DNA of 36,110 nucleotides from NCBI GenBank assembly GCA_003218945.1, contig QHPE01000163.1, positions 1-36,110 on the forward strand, written 5' to 3'. The DNA comes from Verrucomicrobiota bacterium (GTDB lineage: Bacteria > Verrucomicrobiota > Verrucomicrobiia > Chthoniobacterales > UBA10450). The notes below the pieces were generated by a model. The model saw only the letters and a list, made by a program, of their open reading frames with translations, made no database searches and was not told where the DNA came from. Shown here one piece after another: positions 26,268 to 34,674 of the stretch. Position 1 is the stretch's first letter. Each line of letters opens with the position of its first letter. The translations under genes were made by a program, and so were the position numbers.

Positions 26268-26372
26268 ATGGGCTCGCTGAAAAAACGAAGGAAAGCAAAG
26301 ATTGCCAAGCACAAGCGCCGCAAGCGCATGAAAGCGCATCGGCATAAGAAGCGGCTGCGGTACAAACTCTAA
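26268..26372 (+). CDS. AURKAIP1/COX24-type micro-ribosomal protein
   Basis: A 34-residue protein, MGSLKKRRKAKIAKHKRRKR followed by MKAHRHKKRLRYKL, nearly all Lys, Arg and His. The MGSxxKKRRKxxxKHKxRK pattern is that of the AURKAIP1/COX24 domain (mS38; bS22 in actinobacteria), a peptide that binds the small ribosomal subunit. It is too short for most gene finders. The start ATG has AATCTGA immediately upstream and no strong Shine-Dalgarno. The gap on its left (26151-26267) shows nothing else. Homology is judged by pattern, not search. Confidence 0.8.
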   Translation: MGSLKKRRKAKIAKHKRRKRMKAHRHKKRLRYKL

Positions 26373-26456
26373 CGGTTTCCATTAAGCTCCCTTGCCAAGA
26401 CGCAGCCTTCGAGGCGCGCGGTTTGCTGAAGGCGCGCCGGAAAGATAGAATAAAGG

Positions 26457-28289
26457 GTGAGCTTGCAGAAGAGGTCCTGGGGTTTCGGCCGCCAAATCAT
26501 CTTTGCGCTCAGCTTTTTCGTGGCAGCAGCTATTTCGCACGGCCAGCCCAAGGCTTCACTTGCAAAGATTCCTCGCGCGCATGCCGCAAAAACAGTCGGC
26601 CGGCAGGATGATTCGGTCACCTCGAAGCCACCTCCGGACCTGGCGTTGCGTTCGCAAGGCGCACACAAAGCGGATGCACTCGCGCGTTTCGTCGAAGGAA
26701 TAGCGCTCGAGGAAAACGGCGAGATGGAGCGCGCACTGGAAGCCTATCAGAAAGTGCTCAATGTTGAGCCAGGCCAGTCGCAGCTCGCCTCGCGCGTGGC
26801 CGGTTTGCTGATACAGCAGGATGATTTTCCGCAGGCAATTGACGTTCTGAAAGACTCAATCAAGGCAAATCCAAATAACGCCGAGCCGTATCAGCAACTC
26901 GCTTTCATCTACACGAGGTATCTGAAGAAAACGGACCAGGCGATTGATTATGCCAATCGCGCCATCGCTTTGAATCCAGGCGACGTAGAAGGTTATCAGC
27001 GTCTGGTTGAAATCGAACTCGCAGCCGGGCAAGAGAGAAGGGCCCTCGAGGCTCTGGATCGTGCGCTCAAAGTTCACAGCAATGATCCAAATTTCTGGAT
27101 ACGCCTCGGGAAACTATACGTCGCCATCCTTTTCAAGGCCGACTCGCAGCCGAAGCCCGACGAACTAACGAAGACCAACGAGATCTTCAAAAAAGCGGGG
27201 GAAAATGCCGCAGATGATCCGGGCATCCTTAAGGACGTAGCCGATTACTACGCAGCCTCGCAACAGCTCAAGGAAGCAATCCCGCTGTATTTGCGCGTTC
27301 TCGAACTGCAACCGGACGACGCAAATGCCCAAGAGAAGCTGGCCACAGGTTTTGTCCTGACAAATCAGAGAGACAAGGCAGTTGAGATGCTCGAGCAAAT
27401 CATCAAGGAGCACCCCGAAAAGTATCAGCCTTATGATTTACTGGCTCAGGTGCTCGACGAGGAAGCGCGTTCGCTCCAGCGTGCGAATCGCATCGACGAA
27501 GCCAAAGCGAAATTCGCCAAGGTAGCGGCCAATTATGAGCAAAGCCTGTTGATCAATCCAAACCATGCCGGGACATATCTGCGCCTGGCGGAGCTGCTTC
27601 TGGGCGCTTTGCGAGACCCCGATCGCGCAGTGAAATTGCTCGCCGAAGCCCGGCGCCGATTTCCAGGCGCACCGGAGATTGTTTATTATCTGGCAATCGC
27701 GCAACGGGAGGCGAAGCAAAGCCAGCAATCCGTGGCCACGTTCGAGGAGGCGCTGCATGAAGCGCAACTCGATGAGGACAACGATTTCTTAAACGCGAAG
27801 TTTTACTTCAATTATGGAGCGGGTGCCGAACAGGCGGGCTTGTACGACAAAGCGGCGGATTTGCTTCGTAAATCTATTACGCTCGACCCGGCGAACTCGG
27901 CCGAGGCATGCAATTACTTGGGCTACATGTGGGCAGATCACAACATGAACCTGGACGAGGCGGAATTGATGATCAGACGCGCCCTGGAAAGCGAACCGAA
28001 TAATGCCTCGTATCTGGATAGCCTCGGCTGGGTGGAATTTCGAAAGGGTCAGTTTGATCGAGCTTTGGACGACCTGCAGCGCGCTGCCAAGACCGCAGAA
28101 CACGAGGACCCGGTGGTGTTCGAACATCTTGGCGACACTTATTTAAAATTGAATCGGGCCCGGGAAGCATTGGAAGCCTGGCAAAAAGCGCTGGCGCTCG
28201 ATCCGAAAAACAAGAATCTCGCGGACAAGATCCAAACCACCAAAAAGACGATAGGCAAGGACTTACCGATAAGGACGAACCCGACCTAA
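26457..28289 (+). CDS. Exported TPR-repeat protein
   Basis: 610 residues from GTG 26457. A signal peptide (IIFALSFFVAAAISHG, cut near QPKA) is followed by a Pro/Lys/Ala spacer and tandem tetratricopeptide repeats over about residues 75-600: DALARFVEGIALEENGEMER, AEPYQQLAFIYTRYLKK, ILKDVADYYAASQQLKEAIPLYL, GTYLRLAELLLGALRD, NYLGYMWADHNMNLDEAELM, FEHLGDTYLKLNRAREALEA. TPRs act as protein-binding scaffolds, so it is likely a periplasmic assembly or tethering factor. It reads into the AI-2E family gene after a 103-base gap that contains a repeat. Confidence 0.88.
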   Translation: MSLQKRSWGFGRQIIFALSFFVAAAISHGQPKASLAKIPRAHAAKTVGRQDDSVTSKPPPDLALRSQGAHKADALARFVEGIALEENGEMERALEAYQKVLNVEPGQSQLASRVAGLLIQQDDFPQAIDVLKDSIKANPNNAEPYQQLAFIYTRYLKKTDQAIDYANRAIALNPGDVEGYQRLVEIELAAGQERRALEALDRALKVHSNDPNFWIRLGKLYVAILFKADSQPKPDELTKTNEIFKKAGENAADDPGILKDVADYYAASQQLKEAIPLYLRVLELQPDDANAQEKLATGFVLTNQRDKAVEMLEQIIKEHPEKYQPYDLLAQVLDEEARSLQRANRIDEAKAKFAKVAANYEQSLLINPNHAGTYLRLAELLLGALRDPDRAVKLLAEARRRFPGAPEIVYYLAIAQREAKQSQQSVATFEEALHEAQLDEDNDFLNAKFYFNYGAGAEQAGLYDKAADLLRKSITLDPANSAEACNYLGYMWADHNMNLDEAELMIRRALESEPNNASYLDSLGWVEFRKGQFDRALDDLQRAAKTAEHEDPVVFEHLGDTYLKLNRAREALEAWQKALALDPKNKNLADKIQTTKKTIGKDLPIRTNPT

Positions 28290-28300
28290 CGAGGGCCTTA

Positions 28301-28384
28301 ACATCAAACATCGAATAGCGAACATCGAACGCGGGAGTCCAGGTGAAATGTAGCTGCCGCGCACTCGTTCGACATTTTGATGAC
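28301..28384. repeat. CATCAAACATCGAA-type inverted repeat
   Basis: ACATCAAACATCGAA at 28301 and GCGAACATCGAACG at 28318 are tandem variants of one unit, and TTCGACATTTTGATG at 28369-28383 is an imperfect inverse of the first. Elements built from (A)ACATCGAAC units are widespread between genes in Verrucomicrobiota and Planctomycetota. It lies in the gap upstream of the AI-2E gene. Confidence 0.5.
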
Positions 28385-28392
28385 GTTGAGAG

Positions 28393-29751
28393 ATGAAGGA
28401 GTATCCCACGCCTTGGCAGCGCAAGATGATGTGGGCGGCCCTGACTGCATTTTTCGTCGTCGTTCTAATCGCGATCCTCGCTGCCGTGATCTGGGCCGGG
28501 GCCAGTATCATCAGTTTTCTGCAGCCAATCCTGATCCCGGTGGCTATCGCTGCGATTCTTACGTATTTGCTCGACCCGCTGGTGACGAAAATGTCTCGCG
28601 GACCGCTGACTCGCACCAAGGCAATCGCCCTGCTGTTCGCAATTGCGTTTTTTGCGTTGGGTGGGCTGGCGGCGTGGTTCGTCCCGACGATATCCGTTCA
28701 GAGCGCGAACTTTGCCAGGCAAATCCCTTCCTACACCGAACGAGCGCGGGATTACATCGTCGATCTTATCTATCGGTTTGACCGGACATTCGGATTGTTC
28801 AGCGCAGGACAGACGAGATCTGCGTCGAAGAATCTTACCAACTTTCTGATCGGCCCCGGTCCATCTCCTTCTCCCTACCGACAAGCCACGGCGAGTCCGA
28901 CCGCATCGCCGCAAGCCACTGCGCTCGCCACTCAGGTAATCGCACCGACTGAACCTAAGCTGAGCAGCGCCGAACGTCAGCGCATTCAAGCGTACGTGGA
29001 AAAACAGATGCCAAAATTGCAAGACGCGCTTCCAATTTTGCTCGGAAAATTGTGGGGCATGTTGAAGACGAGCATCGGCGGATTTCTCGGCGCTACCGGT
29101 TTTCTGCTCAGTCTTATTCTGGTCCCCGTCTACTTATTTTTTCTGCTCAAAGAAAAACCGCGTATTGAGGAAAGATGGACAGACTACCTGCCGTTACGAG
29201 CATCGCCGCTGAAGGATGAAGTTGCGGCCGTAATATCCCAAATCAACTCGTACGTTGTCGCGTACTTCCGCGGTCAGCTACTTGTCTGCCTGGTTGATGG
29301 CATTCTTATTGGTACTGCCTTGACACTGTTCGGCCTGAACTTTGCGGCAGTGATCGGTGCGATGGTGGTCGTGCTTACCATGATCCCGTACATCGGGATC
29401 CTCATCTGCTGGATGCCCGCTGTTCTCATCGCCGCCTTCCAGTGGGGCGATTGGATGCATCCGATCGGGGTGACCCTGATTTTCATTGGCATACAGAATC
29501 TGGAGGGATTCTTCTACGCGCCGCGCATTGTGGGTAACTACGTTGGCTTACATCCGATGACCGTGATCGTGTCCATCTTTGTCTGGGGTCTGATTATTGG
29601 CGGCGTGATCGGTCCGCTGCTTGCCGTGCCGCTTACCGCAACCCTGAAGGTCCTATTCGGACGTTATGTTTGGGGCCGACATTTGCGGGAACAATCTCTG
29701 CCGATCGAAACGGCTCTCAAATCCAACGAAATCGAACTGTCGAGTCGGTAG
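28393..29751 (+). CDS. AI-2E/PerM-family membrane transporter
   Basis: 452 residues. Membrane helices near residues 12-36, 45-65, 75-98, 235-260, 290-330, 345-365 and 395-425. Family marks: the N-terminal ILIPVAIAAILTYLLDPLV, the FLLKEKPRIEERWT segment, and VLTMIPYIGILICWMPA with LEGFFYAPRIVGNYVGLHP MTV. The loop at about 155-185 is a Pro/Ser/Ala/Thr-rich extracytoplasmic insert. PerM-like proteins (formerly UPF0118) are linked to export of AI-2 or to Na/H exchange in some cases; no specific substrate is evident. Start ATG is preceded by a GAGAG stretch. The next gene begins 15 bases after its stop. Confidence 0.9.
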   Translation: MKEYPTPWQRKMMWAALTAFFVVVLIAILAAVIWAGASIISFLQPILIPVAIAAILTYLLDPLVTKMSRGPLTRTKAIALLFAIAFFALGGLAAWFVPTISVQSANFARQIPSYTERARDYIVDLIYRFDRTFGLFSAGQTRSASKNLTNFLIGPGPSPSPYRQATASPTASPQATALATQVIAPTEPKLSSAERQRIQAYVEKQMPKLQDALPILLGKLWGMLKTSIGGFLGATGFLLSLILVPVYLFFLLKEKPRIEERWTDYLPLRASPLKDEVAAVISQINSYVVAYFRGQLLVCLVDGILIGTALTLFGLNFAAVIGAMVVVLTMIPYIGILICWMPAVLIAAFQWGDWMHPIGVTLIFIGIQNLEGFFYAPRIVGNYVGLHPMTVIVSIFVWGLIIGGVIGPLLAVPLTATLKVLFGRYVWGRHLREQSLPIETALKSNEIELSSR

Positions 29752-29766
29752 CTCAACCACACGCGC

Positions 29767-31812
29767 ATGAAAGGGAGAACTGGATGGACTCGCGCTGCCA
29801 CGGCGCAGCCTCAAGTCGCTCGGGAACTGGAGCACGGCGGGCGTGGAGTACGGCAGCGATCGTTTGATGGCCTGCGGTCAGTTTTTCAGCGCCACCACCA
29901 GCCGGGTCGCGTGCTCGTTGCCGTAGCTGCTGTGGCCATCGCCATTCTCCTAGGCGCACTGTTGGTTAGTTACGGTTCGAAACTATATCAAAACTGGCGT
30001 GAAAACGGGTTGTTAGATCGGGCGACTGCGCTTCTAGAGCAGGGAGAGCTCAGCAAAGCAGCGCAAATGGCTCGAGAACTCTTGACGCGGCATCCGGATT
30101 CTCTCCCAGCGCTGTCGATCCTGGCTGACACAGCGGAAAGACAAAATCTCGAAGAGGCGGTTTCGTGGCGCGAGCGCATCGCGCGATTTCGCCCCACGGA
30201 TCCGGAGAGCCAACTCAACTTCGCGTCCGCGGCGCTGCGATTCGGAAAGCTCGATGTGGCGCGAGAAGCGCTTACTCGAGTTTCTCAGAAAGACCGCGAC
30301 AGCGCAGCGTTCCACGTCGTTGCCGGCTGGCTGGCACGCGCTGAAGGAAACTTCGCAGAGCAGGAAGGACAATTCGCTGCCGCGGTAAAGAAAGAACCAA
30401 ACAACGACCTTTATCAGTTCAATCTTGCAGCACTGCAAATTCGGTCGAGTGACGCGGAAAAGAGCAACAACGCCCGTATTACGCTCGAGCGACTCAGTAA
30501 ACTAATAGGCTACCGGACTGGCACGCTGCGCGCGTTATTGAACGATGCAGTGGACCGCAATGACCTCGCCTCCGCAGATAGCTTTGCGCAACAACTCCAG
30601 ATGTCCCCCGATGTTACGTTCGGCGATTACCTGCTCTGCCTGAATTTTTATCGGAAGCTCGATCAGAAAAAATTCCGGCAGCTGCTCGAGAGAGTGAAAC
30701 CGTTTGCCGCGCGGAATGCAGCCGATGTCGCAGCGCTGATCGACTGGATGAATCAAAACGGACTCGCAGCAGACGTTGTTGAGTGGATCGACAAGTTACC
30801 GCCAGCACAGCTGAGTTCGCCGCCTGTGTCCGTATCCGTGGCCGATGCGTATGCAACAGTAAAGAATTGGTCGCGCCTGAAACGCTTCACGCGGACGGGC
30901 AACTGGGGCGATGCTGACTATCTGCGTCTCGCGTTCCATGCAATTGCCGTCCAGCACCTGAGGTCCGGCAGCGGCCCAAGCGCAACTTTGGAGTTCAGCA
31001 AATCTTGGCAAAGCACATACGAACTCTCCAAGAACGACTCGAAACACCAACTTATCCTCGCACGTCTAACCACCAAATGGCAATTGGAGAGCCAAGCCGA
31101 ACAACTCTGGCTTGCTATCGAAAAAGATCCGTCGATGCGGCGTGAAGCTCTTGACAATCTTCGCCGGATTTATCGTGCCGGGAGCGAAACCACTAAGTTG
31201 TACGAAGTTCTCGAACGGCTTCATGAGATTTCGCCTGACCAGGCGCCGATTACAGCTGACCTCGCGCGGCTGGGACTCAACCTCGAGCAAAACGTCGAAC
31301 GCTCACATCAACTCGCCAAGGAAGCGTATGACCGCGCACCTAACGAGATCAACTGCGTCGTAACGTACGGTTTTTCCCTGTATCGCCTTGGAAGAAATGC
31401 AGAGGCCCTTGCTGGCATCCAAACTTTGTCGCCCGACCAATTGCATGATTCACACGCAGCCGATTATGCCGCATTAGTTCTAATCGAGGCAGGGCAGATC
31501 GACGCAGCGAAAAAGTATATCGGTGCAGCAGAAAACGACAGGATTTATCCGGAAGAGAAGAAGCTGCTCGACGAAGCGAAAACCAAGCTTATGGCTGCAT
31601 TACAACTCCGCCACCCGGAGAATCCCCGGCGATACCTGCAGCAAGCGCAACACCACCATCATAGAAGCGCATCTGTGTTCGATGTTGTGCCGCTTCTCAA
31701 GCCCGGGTCACAGCTATGGCACAACTGTCAGGATGAGATCGGTTCCGTCGCCTCCGGAGTAACTGGCTTGGAAATTGTTGCCGTTGATCGTGACGATGCT
31801 GCCATCGGGTAG
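29767..31812 (+). CDS. Membrane-anchored TPR-like protein
   Basis: 681 residues. A basic, Gln/Arg-rich N-terminal region (1-48) precedes one membrane helix (about 49-70, GRVLVAVAAVAIAILLGALL), then TPR/solenoid repeats: ATALLEQGELSKAAQMAREL, ADTAERQNLEEAVSWRERIA, ASAALRFGKLDVAREALTRV and further copies to about residue 610. The repeats would lie on the outer face of the membrane. The last 60 or so residues (from about 622) are not repeat-like and the end is antisense to a converging gene, so the true stop may lie earlier or a frameshift may be present near 31640-31700. It probably works with the upstream TPR protein and PerM-like permease. Confidence 0.75.
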   Translation: MKGRTGWTRAATAQPQVARELEHGGRGVRQRSFDGLRSVFQRHHQPGRVLVAVAAVAIAILLGALLVSYGSKLYQNWRENGLLDRATALLEQGELSKAAQMARELLTRHPDSLPALSILADTAERQNLEEAVSWRERIARFRPTDPESQLNFASAALRFGKLDVAREALTRVSQKDRDSAAFHVVAGWLARAEGNFAEQEGQFAAAVKKEPNNDLYQFNLAALQIRSSDAEKSNNARITLERLSKLIGYRTGTLRALLNDAVDRNDLASADSFAQQLQMSPDVTFGDYLLCLNFYRKLDQKKFRQLLERVKPFAARNAADVAALIDWMNQNGLAADVVEWIDKLPPAQLSSPPVSVSVADAYATVKNWSRLKRFTRTGNWGDADYLRLAFHAIAVQHLRSGSGPSATLEFSKSWQSTYELSKNDSKHQLILARLTTKWQLESQAEQLWLAIEKDPSMRREALDNLRRIYRAGSETTKLYEVLERLHEISPDQAPITADLARLGLNLEQNVERSHQLAKEAYDRAPNEINCVVTYGFSLYRLGRNAEALAGIQTLSPDQLHDSHAADYAALVLIEAGQIDAAKKYIGAAENDRIYPEEKKLLDEAKTKLMAALQLRHPENPRRYLQQAQHHHHRSASVFDVVPLLKPGSQLWHNCQDEIGSVASGVTGLEIVAVDRDDAAIG

Positions 31813-32343
31813 GTTGTTGAAGTGCCCGCTGATGGCATTAGCTGAGGTGTTACTAATCAAGGTTAGTACTAAGCCCTGTCTCAAGGCTCCTCTGGTCTGG
31901 CCGCTCAGCGCGATCGTGGCGCCGCTGTTGATTGTGACACCATTGGCAAGCACCTTGTCCGTCTTTGATTGGTTGCGCCTGGCTTTGAAGGTGTAGGTAT
32001 AGGTTGAGTCGGAGTTAAAGGTAAGGCTGCTCTGGATAGTAAAAGCCCTGCGCCTGGATCGAAAACAATACCTCCAACGCCGCCACTTTGGGTAAGCTCG
32101 ACGTCGGTGATAGTCGAGACTCCGAAGTGCGCGAGGTCGGAGAAACCCGGGGACAGAAGGCGGCGACCAGTTCGCCGGGTTAAACCAATTGTTATCCACC
32201 GGATTAGCCAGCCAGGTGATATCATTGGCATAAGCCGAACTTCCAAAAAGGAGAATGAACCAAACAAGAAGAGGGACTGCCGTCAGGCCAAAGCGGCGGC
32301 ATCGCACACAGCACTGAAGACTAAGAATAGTAATCGTTTTCAT
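31714..32343 (-). pseudogene. Autotransporter-repeat-like surface protein, two frameshifts
   Basis: The start codon and signal peptide (FGLTAVPLLVWFILLFGSSAYA) are intact, then NDITWLANPVDNNWFNPANW. At about 32146-32152 (CCCGGGG) the frame slips by an extra base into GFSDLAHFGVSTITDVELTQ and SGGVGGIVFDPGA, and at about 32046 (a CCC run, GGG on the coding strand) it slips back by a missing base into FTIQSSLTFNSDSTYTYTFK through NGNNFQASYSGGDGTDLILT to VVP. Removing one and adding one gives a continuous protein of 209 residues. The sequence is that of autotransporter-associated beta-strand repeats. No membrane anchor or C-terminal sorting signal is visible. It converges with and overlaps the upstream TPR gene by 99 bases. 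Confidence 0.65.
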
Positions 32344-32351
32344 TTTTATTG

Positions 32352-32447
32352 CTATTTAAGGTGACTATCGAGAAAGCTGAGCACGTGAGCGCTAATCGTG
32401 ATGCACTTTGCCGTACCATCCAGTCCAAGATAGAGTTCTTTTTTCAT
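32352..32447 (-). other. Short unassigned ORF in the leader region
   Basis: A 31-codon frame, MKKELYLGLDGTAKC and on to SFLDSHLK, preceded by ACACACTCAA. Too short to assign and without a ribosome binding site. The end (VLSFLDSHLK) resembles the last helix of alpha/beta hydrolases, so it could be a leftover of one, but that is speculation. The wider gap 32344-32780 (437 bases) otherwise shows only a weak inverted repeat CCGGAACA/TGTCCCGG at 32491-32509 and the leader of the next gene. Confidence 0.2.
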
Positions 32448-32780
32448 TTGAGTGTGTTTGTTTGTTCGAGTTGTTTAAAACTGCAACGCTCCGGAACACT
32501 TTGTCCCGGCCGTTGGTGCGGCTCTGCTCCCTAACCGGGGTAGCCCGCGAGAAAATATGAACGGCAAACACACTCCTTTTTTCAACAGGGTGCCCACGCG
32601 CTCACTCCCCGCCCGCAGCCATAAGGTCTAGGCGATGAAGAAGCGAATGGGACTAGAAAGCGCGTGATTGACAAGATCGGAAGACTGTTACAGGTACTCA
32701 CTGTTTTGAGGGTTGGACAATCGCATCAGGCTTTGCCTCCTCCCAGGGCATTCCAAACAGATTACTGAAAGAGAATCTTC

Positions 32781-33248
32781 ATGAGACGAACACTCGTTAC
32801 AGCCGTCCTGGCCCTTACAGCAACCGCTATCGCCCTAGGGCAAAAGCAGAGCTCAAGCAGAGATCAAAGAAGCAGCGTTGAGCAGGCCATAAGACAACTG
32901 GATCGTGAACGCATTCAAGCGCAGATCGGTGCTGATGCGGTGGCCCTTGACCGTATCTACGCTAATGATTTTATCGGCGTAGGGCCAAGCGGCACAGTGA
33001 GAACCAAGGCGCAGGTGATTTCGGATTTCACGTCGGGTGATTTGAAATTTCAGTCTATCACGACCGACGAGGTTCAGGTGCGCGTCTACGAAAACACGGC
33101 TGTCGAGACTGGCTTGTCGACAATGGTTGGGCAAGACAAAGGCAAAGCCGTCCCTCGTGACACTCGGTTTACGAGGGTATGGGTAAAGCAGCAAGGCCGC
33201 TGGCGGTTGGTTGCCAACCACTACTCGTTACGGATTACGCAGCAATAA
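32781..33248 (+). CDS. Exported DUF4440/SnoaL-like protein
   Basis: 155 residues. Signal peptide MRRTLVTAVLALTATAIALG, cut near QKQSS. The mature part has the NTF2/SnoaL alpha+beta-barrel pattern of DUF4440: VEQAIRQLDRERIQAQIG, LDRIYANDFIGVGPSGTV RTK, QVRVYENTAVETGLSTM, FTRVWVKQQGRWRLVANHYS. Members often bind small ligands or have unknown function. GAAAGAGA lies about 7-14 bases upstream of the ATG and can serve as Shine-Dalgarno. It stands alone. Confidence 0.85.
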   Translation: MRRTLVTAVLALTATAIALGQKQSSSRDQRSSVEQAIRQLDRERIQAQIGADAVALDRIYANDFIGVGPSGTVRTKAQVISDFTSGDLKFQSITTDEVQVRVYENTAVETGLSTMVGQDKGKAVPRDTRFTRVWVKQQGRWRLVANHYSLRITQQ

Positions 33249-33497
33249 CGTAAACTAACAGGACTATGATTGTCGTTAAAGCGCGCCTAACCAGACACCC
33301 TGACGTAGTCCGTCAATGGTTTTTGGGGAAGTTATTCAGGCGGCTTGGGGGGGGTGAGCGAGGTATTGGAGCAAAGGGGAGCGGCGTTTTTGCAATGACT
33401 TGAGGTAGCGGAGTTCATCGTAGGGGGAGCGTCCGCGCTCACCCGCAGCAGCTCATCTTTGTCTCGTTGGACGAATTCGCGTCGTCTTAAACTCAGC
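33249..33497. other. Gap without a supported gene
   Basis: Between the DUF4440 gene and the TonB-C gene. It contains a run of eight G (33347-33354), a partial palindromic repeat CGTAGGGGGAGCGTCCGCGC (from 33419), and no convincing ORF. A 45-codon frame at 33266-33403 was considered and not retained. Confidence 0.4.
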
Positions 33498-34220
33498 TCA
33501 TTCGTAGCTGATCGGTACGAGGACTTGTGACACTGTTCCGGGTTTGAATCGCCAGCTTTTGAAAGTTTGGACAGTGAGTTTGTCGAGCATCGTGCTGCCG
33601 GTGCTTTTGGACATCTTTGCGTCGGTGACTCTCCCGGTCGCGACTTCAACGCTCACAATGCAAATGCCGTTACCGGTAAGATTGCGGCGTTTCGCTTCGT
33701 ATGGGTACTCGGGCAAAGGCGCGCTGATTGCCATCGATTGCGCCACGGATAAGGACATCGGAACGGGTTCCGATACGCCGCCCCCTTCGGATTCCACCTG
33801 AGGCGGCGGCTTCCTTTTCGGTCGAGGTTTCCTTGCCGGTGCGGTCGCCGGTGAAGACTCTTCCGGAGAGACTGGTTGCTCAACCGGATGCGGTGACGGC
33901 GCCCCTTTCGACGCCATCGTTGGAGGAGCCGAAGCTGCCTCGCTCTTTTTCTCGGCCGAAGGCACAATCAGCGGCGGCAATTCTTCCGCAGCCAGCGGCT
34001 GGCCGGACACGGGTGCAGTGTTTTGATTTGGTACCGTTGCTGGACTTTGCAAGTTTGATTCGGGCTTTTTCTTTTTCGACTTTTGAATTTGAAGCATTTC
34101 ACCGGTCTGAAATTGGTCCGGCAGATTTGCCGAAGTCGCCTCCTGAGCTCGCGCAAGCTCCCCACCGGCTAACGCAACGCCAGTCCACGCAACGGTGAGA
34201 ACCGCTCTCCGTACACGCAT
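33498..34220 (-). CDS. TonB C-terminal domain protein
   Basis: 240 residues from ATG 34220, which starts a signal peptide (MRVRRAVLTVAWTGVALAGG, cut near ARAQE). The frame is open to 34310 but that leader is not hydrophobic. Residues about 60-155 are a Pro/Lys/Ser/Ala linker. Residues about 165-240 form the TonB C-terminal fold: PLPEYPYEAKRRNLTGNGIC, VSVEVATGRVTDAKM, STMLDKLTVQTFKSWRFKPG, ending VLVPISYE. Canonical TonB has an N-terminal membrane anchor; here the signal looks cleavable, so it may be a periplasmic TonB-like adaptor. ExbB/ExbD are not adjacent. Confidence 0.85.
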   Translation of the reverse strand: MRVRRAVLTVAWTGVALAGGELARAQEATSANLPDQFQTGEMLQIQKSKKKKPESNLQSPATVPNQNTAPVSGQPLAAEELPPLIVPSAEKKSEAASAPPTMASKGAPSPHPVEQPVSPEESSPATAPARKPRPKRKPPPQVESEGGGVSEPVPMSLSVAQSMAISAPLPEYPYEAKRRNLTGNGICIVSVEVATGRVTDAKMSKSTGSTMLDKLTVQTFKSWRFKPGTVSQVLVPISYE

Positions 34221-34324
34221 CGGGCAAAATCTCCGCCCCGCGTCTCCAACGTCAAATTGACTCCGTCGGCCTTTTGCAAACCGAGAATGTGTTTCGTAGG
34301 TTCTCATCAAACGTTTCGATTCTT

Positions 34325-34549
34325 ATGCTTCTGGTCACTACGACAGACATTACGGTCTGGATCCTCTCAGTGCTCCTTGCCCTCGGGATTGGCTCGGCCA
34401 AATACGCGAAATGGAAAGCGCGCAACCAGCTCGTGCGCGAACTCGCAGTAATGGACCGTGAACGTCGTGAAAAAATGCTCAGCAGAATGAACCCCCAGCA
34501 AGCGATGGAGGCGCGCCAGGAATTGATGCGGCGATTTAATATTTTCTGA
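34325..34549 (+). CDS. Small single-helix membrane protein, unknown
   Basis: 74 residues from ATG 34325. An N-terminal membrane helix (about 8-25, DITVWILSVLLALGIGSAKY) is followed by a basic, charged helix (KWKARNQLVRELAVMDRERR, then EKMLSRMNPQQAMEARQELM), probably cytoplasmic coiled coil. A frame reaching back to 34274 is possible but starts in the divergent promoter region. Not recognised. It is divergent from the TonB-C gene, 104 bases apart. Confidence 0.6.
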   Translation: MLLVTTTDITVWILSVLLALGIGSAKYAKWKARNQLVRELAVMDRERREKMLSRMNPQQAMEARQELMRRFNIF

Positions 34550-34565
34550 ACCTTGCCTGTTGCCG

Positions 34566-34620
34566 TTGTAGGGCAACCGCCTCGGTTGCCGCGGGCGGAG
34601 GCGGAGTGCTTGCCCTACAA
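34566..34620. repeat. Palindromic intergenic repeat with TTGTAGGGCAA ends
   Basis: TTGTAGGGCAA (34566-34576) and TTGCCCTACAA (34610-34620) are perfect 11-base inverted arms; the interior has CCGCCTC and GAGGCGG as a second nested pair. The ends share GTAGGGC with the element at 717-778. It lies between the small membrane protein and thioesterase genes. Confidence 0.7.
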
Positions 34621-34674
34621 TCCATCTAGACGCTTGTTCCCATAACAGAACTAAAAAGTTTGATTCATTGTCCA

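Noticed and set aside
32480-32545. Cyclic-di-GMP (GEMM) riboswitch candidate
   Set aside because: GGGGTAGCCCG resembles the 3' part only loosely and the ACGCAAAGCC-type core is absent.
33266-33403. 45-codon ORF before the TonB-C gene
   Set aside because: Contains a run of eight G and Gly/Arg-rich low complexity, with no ribosome binding site.
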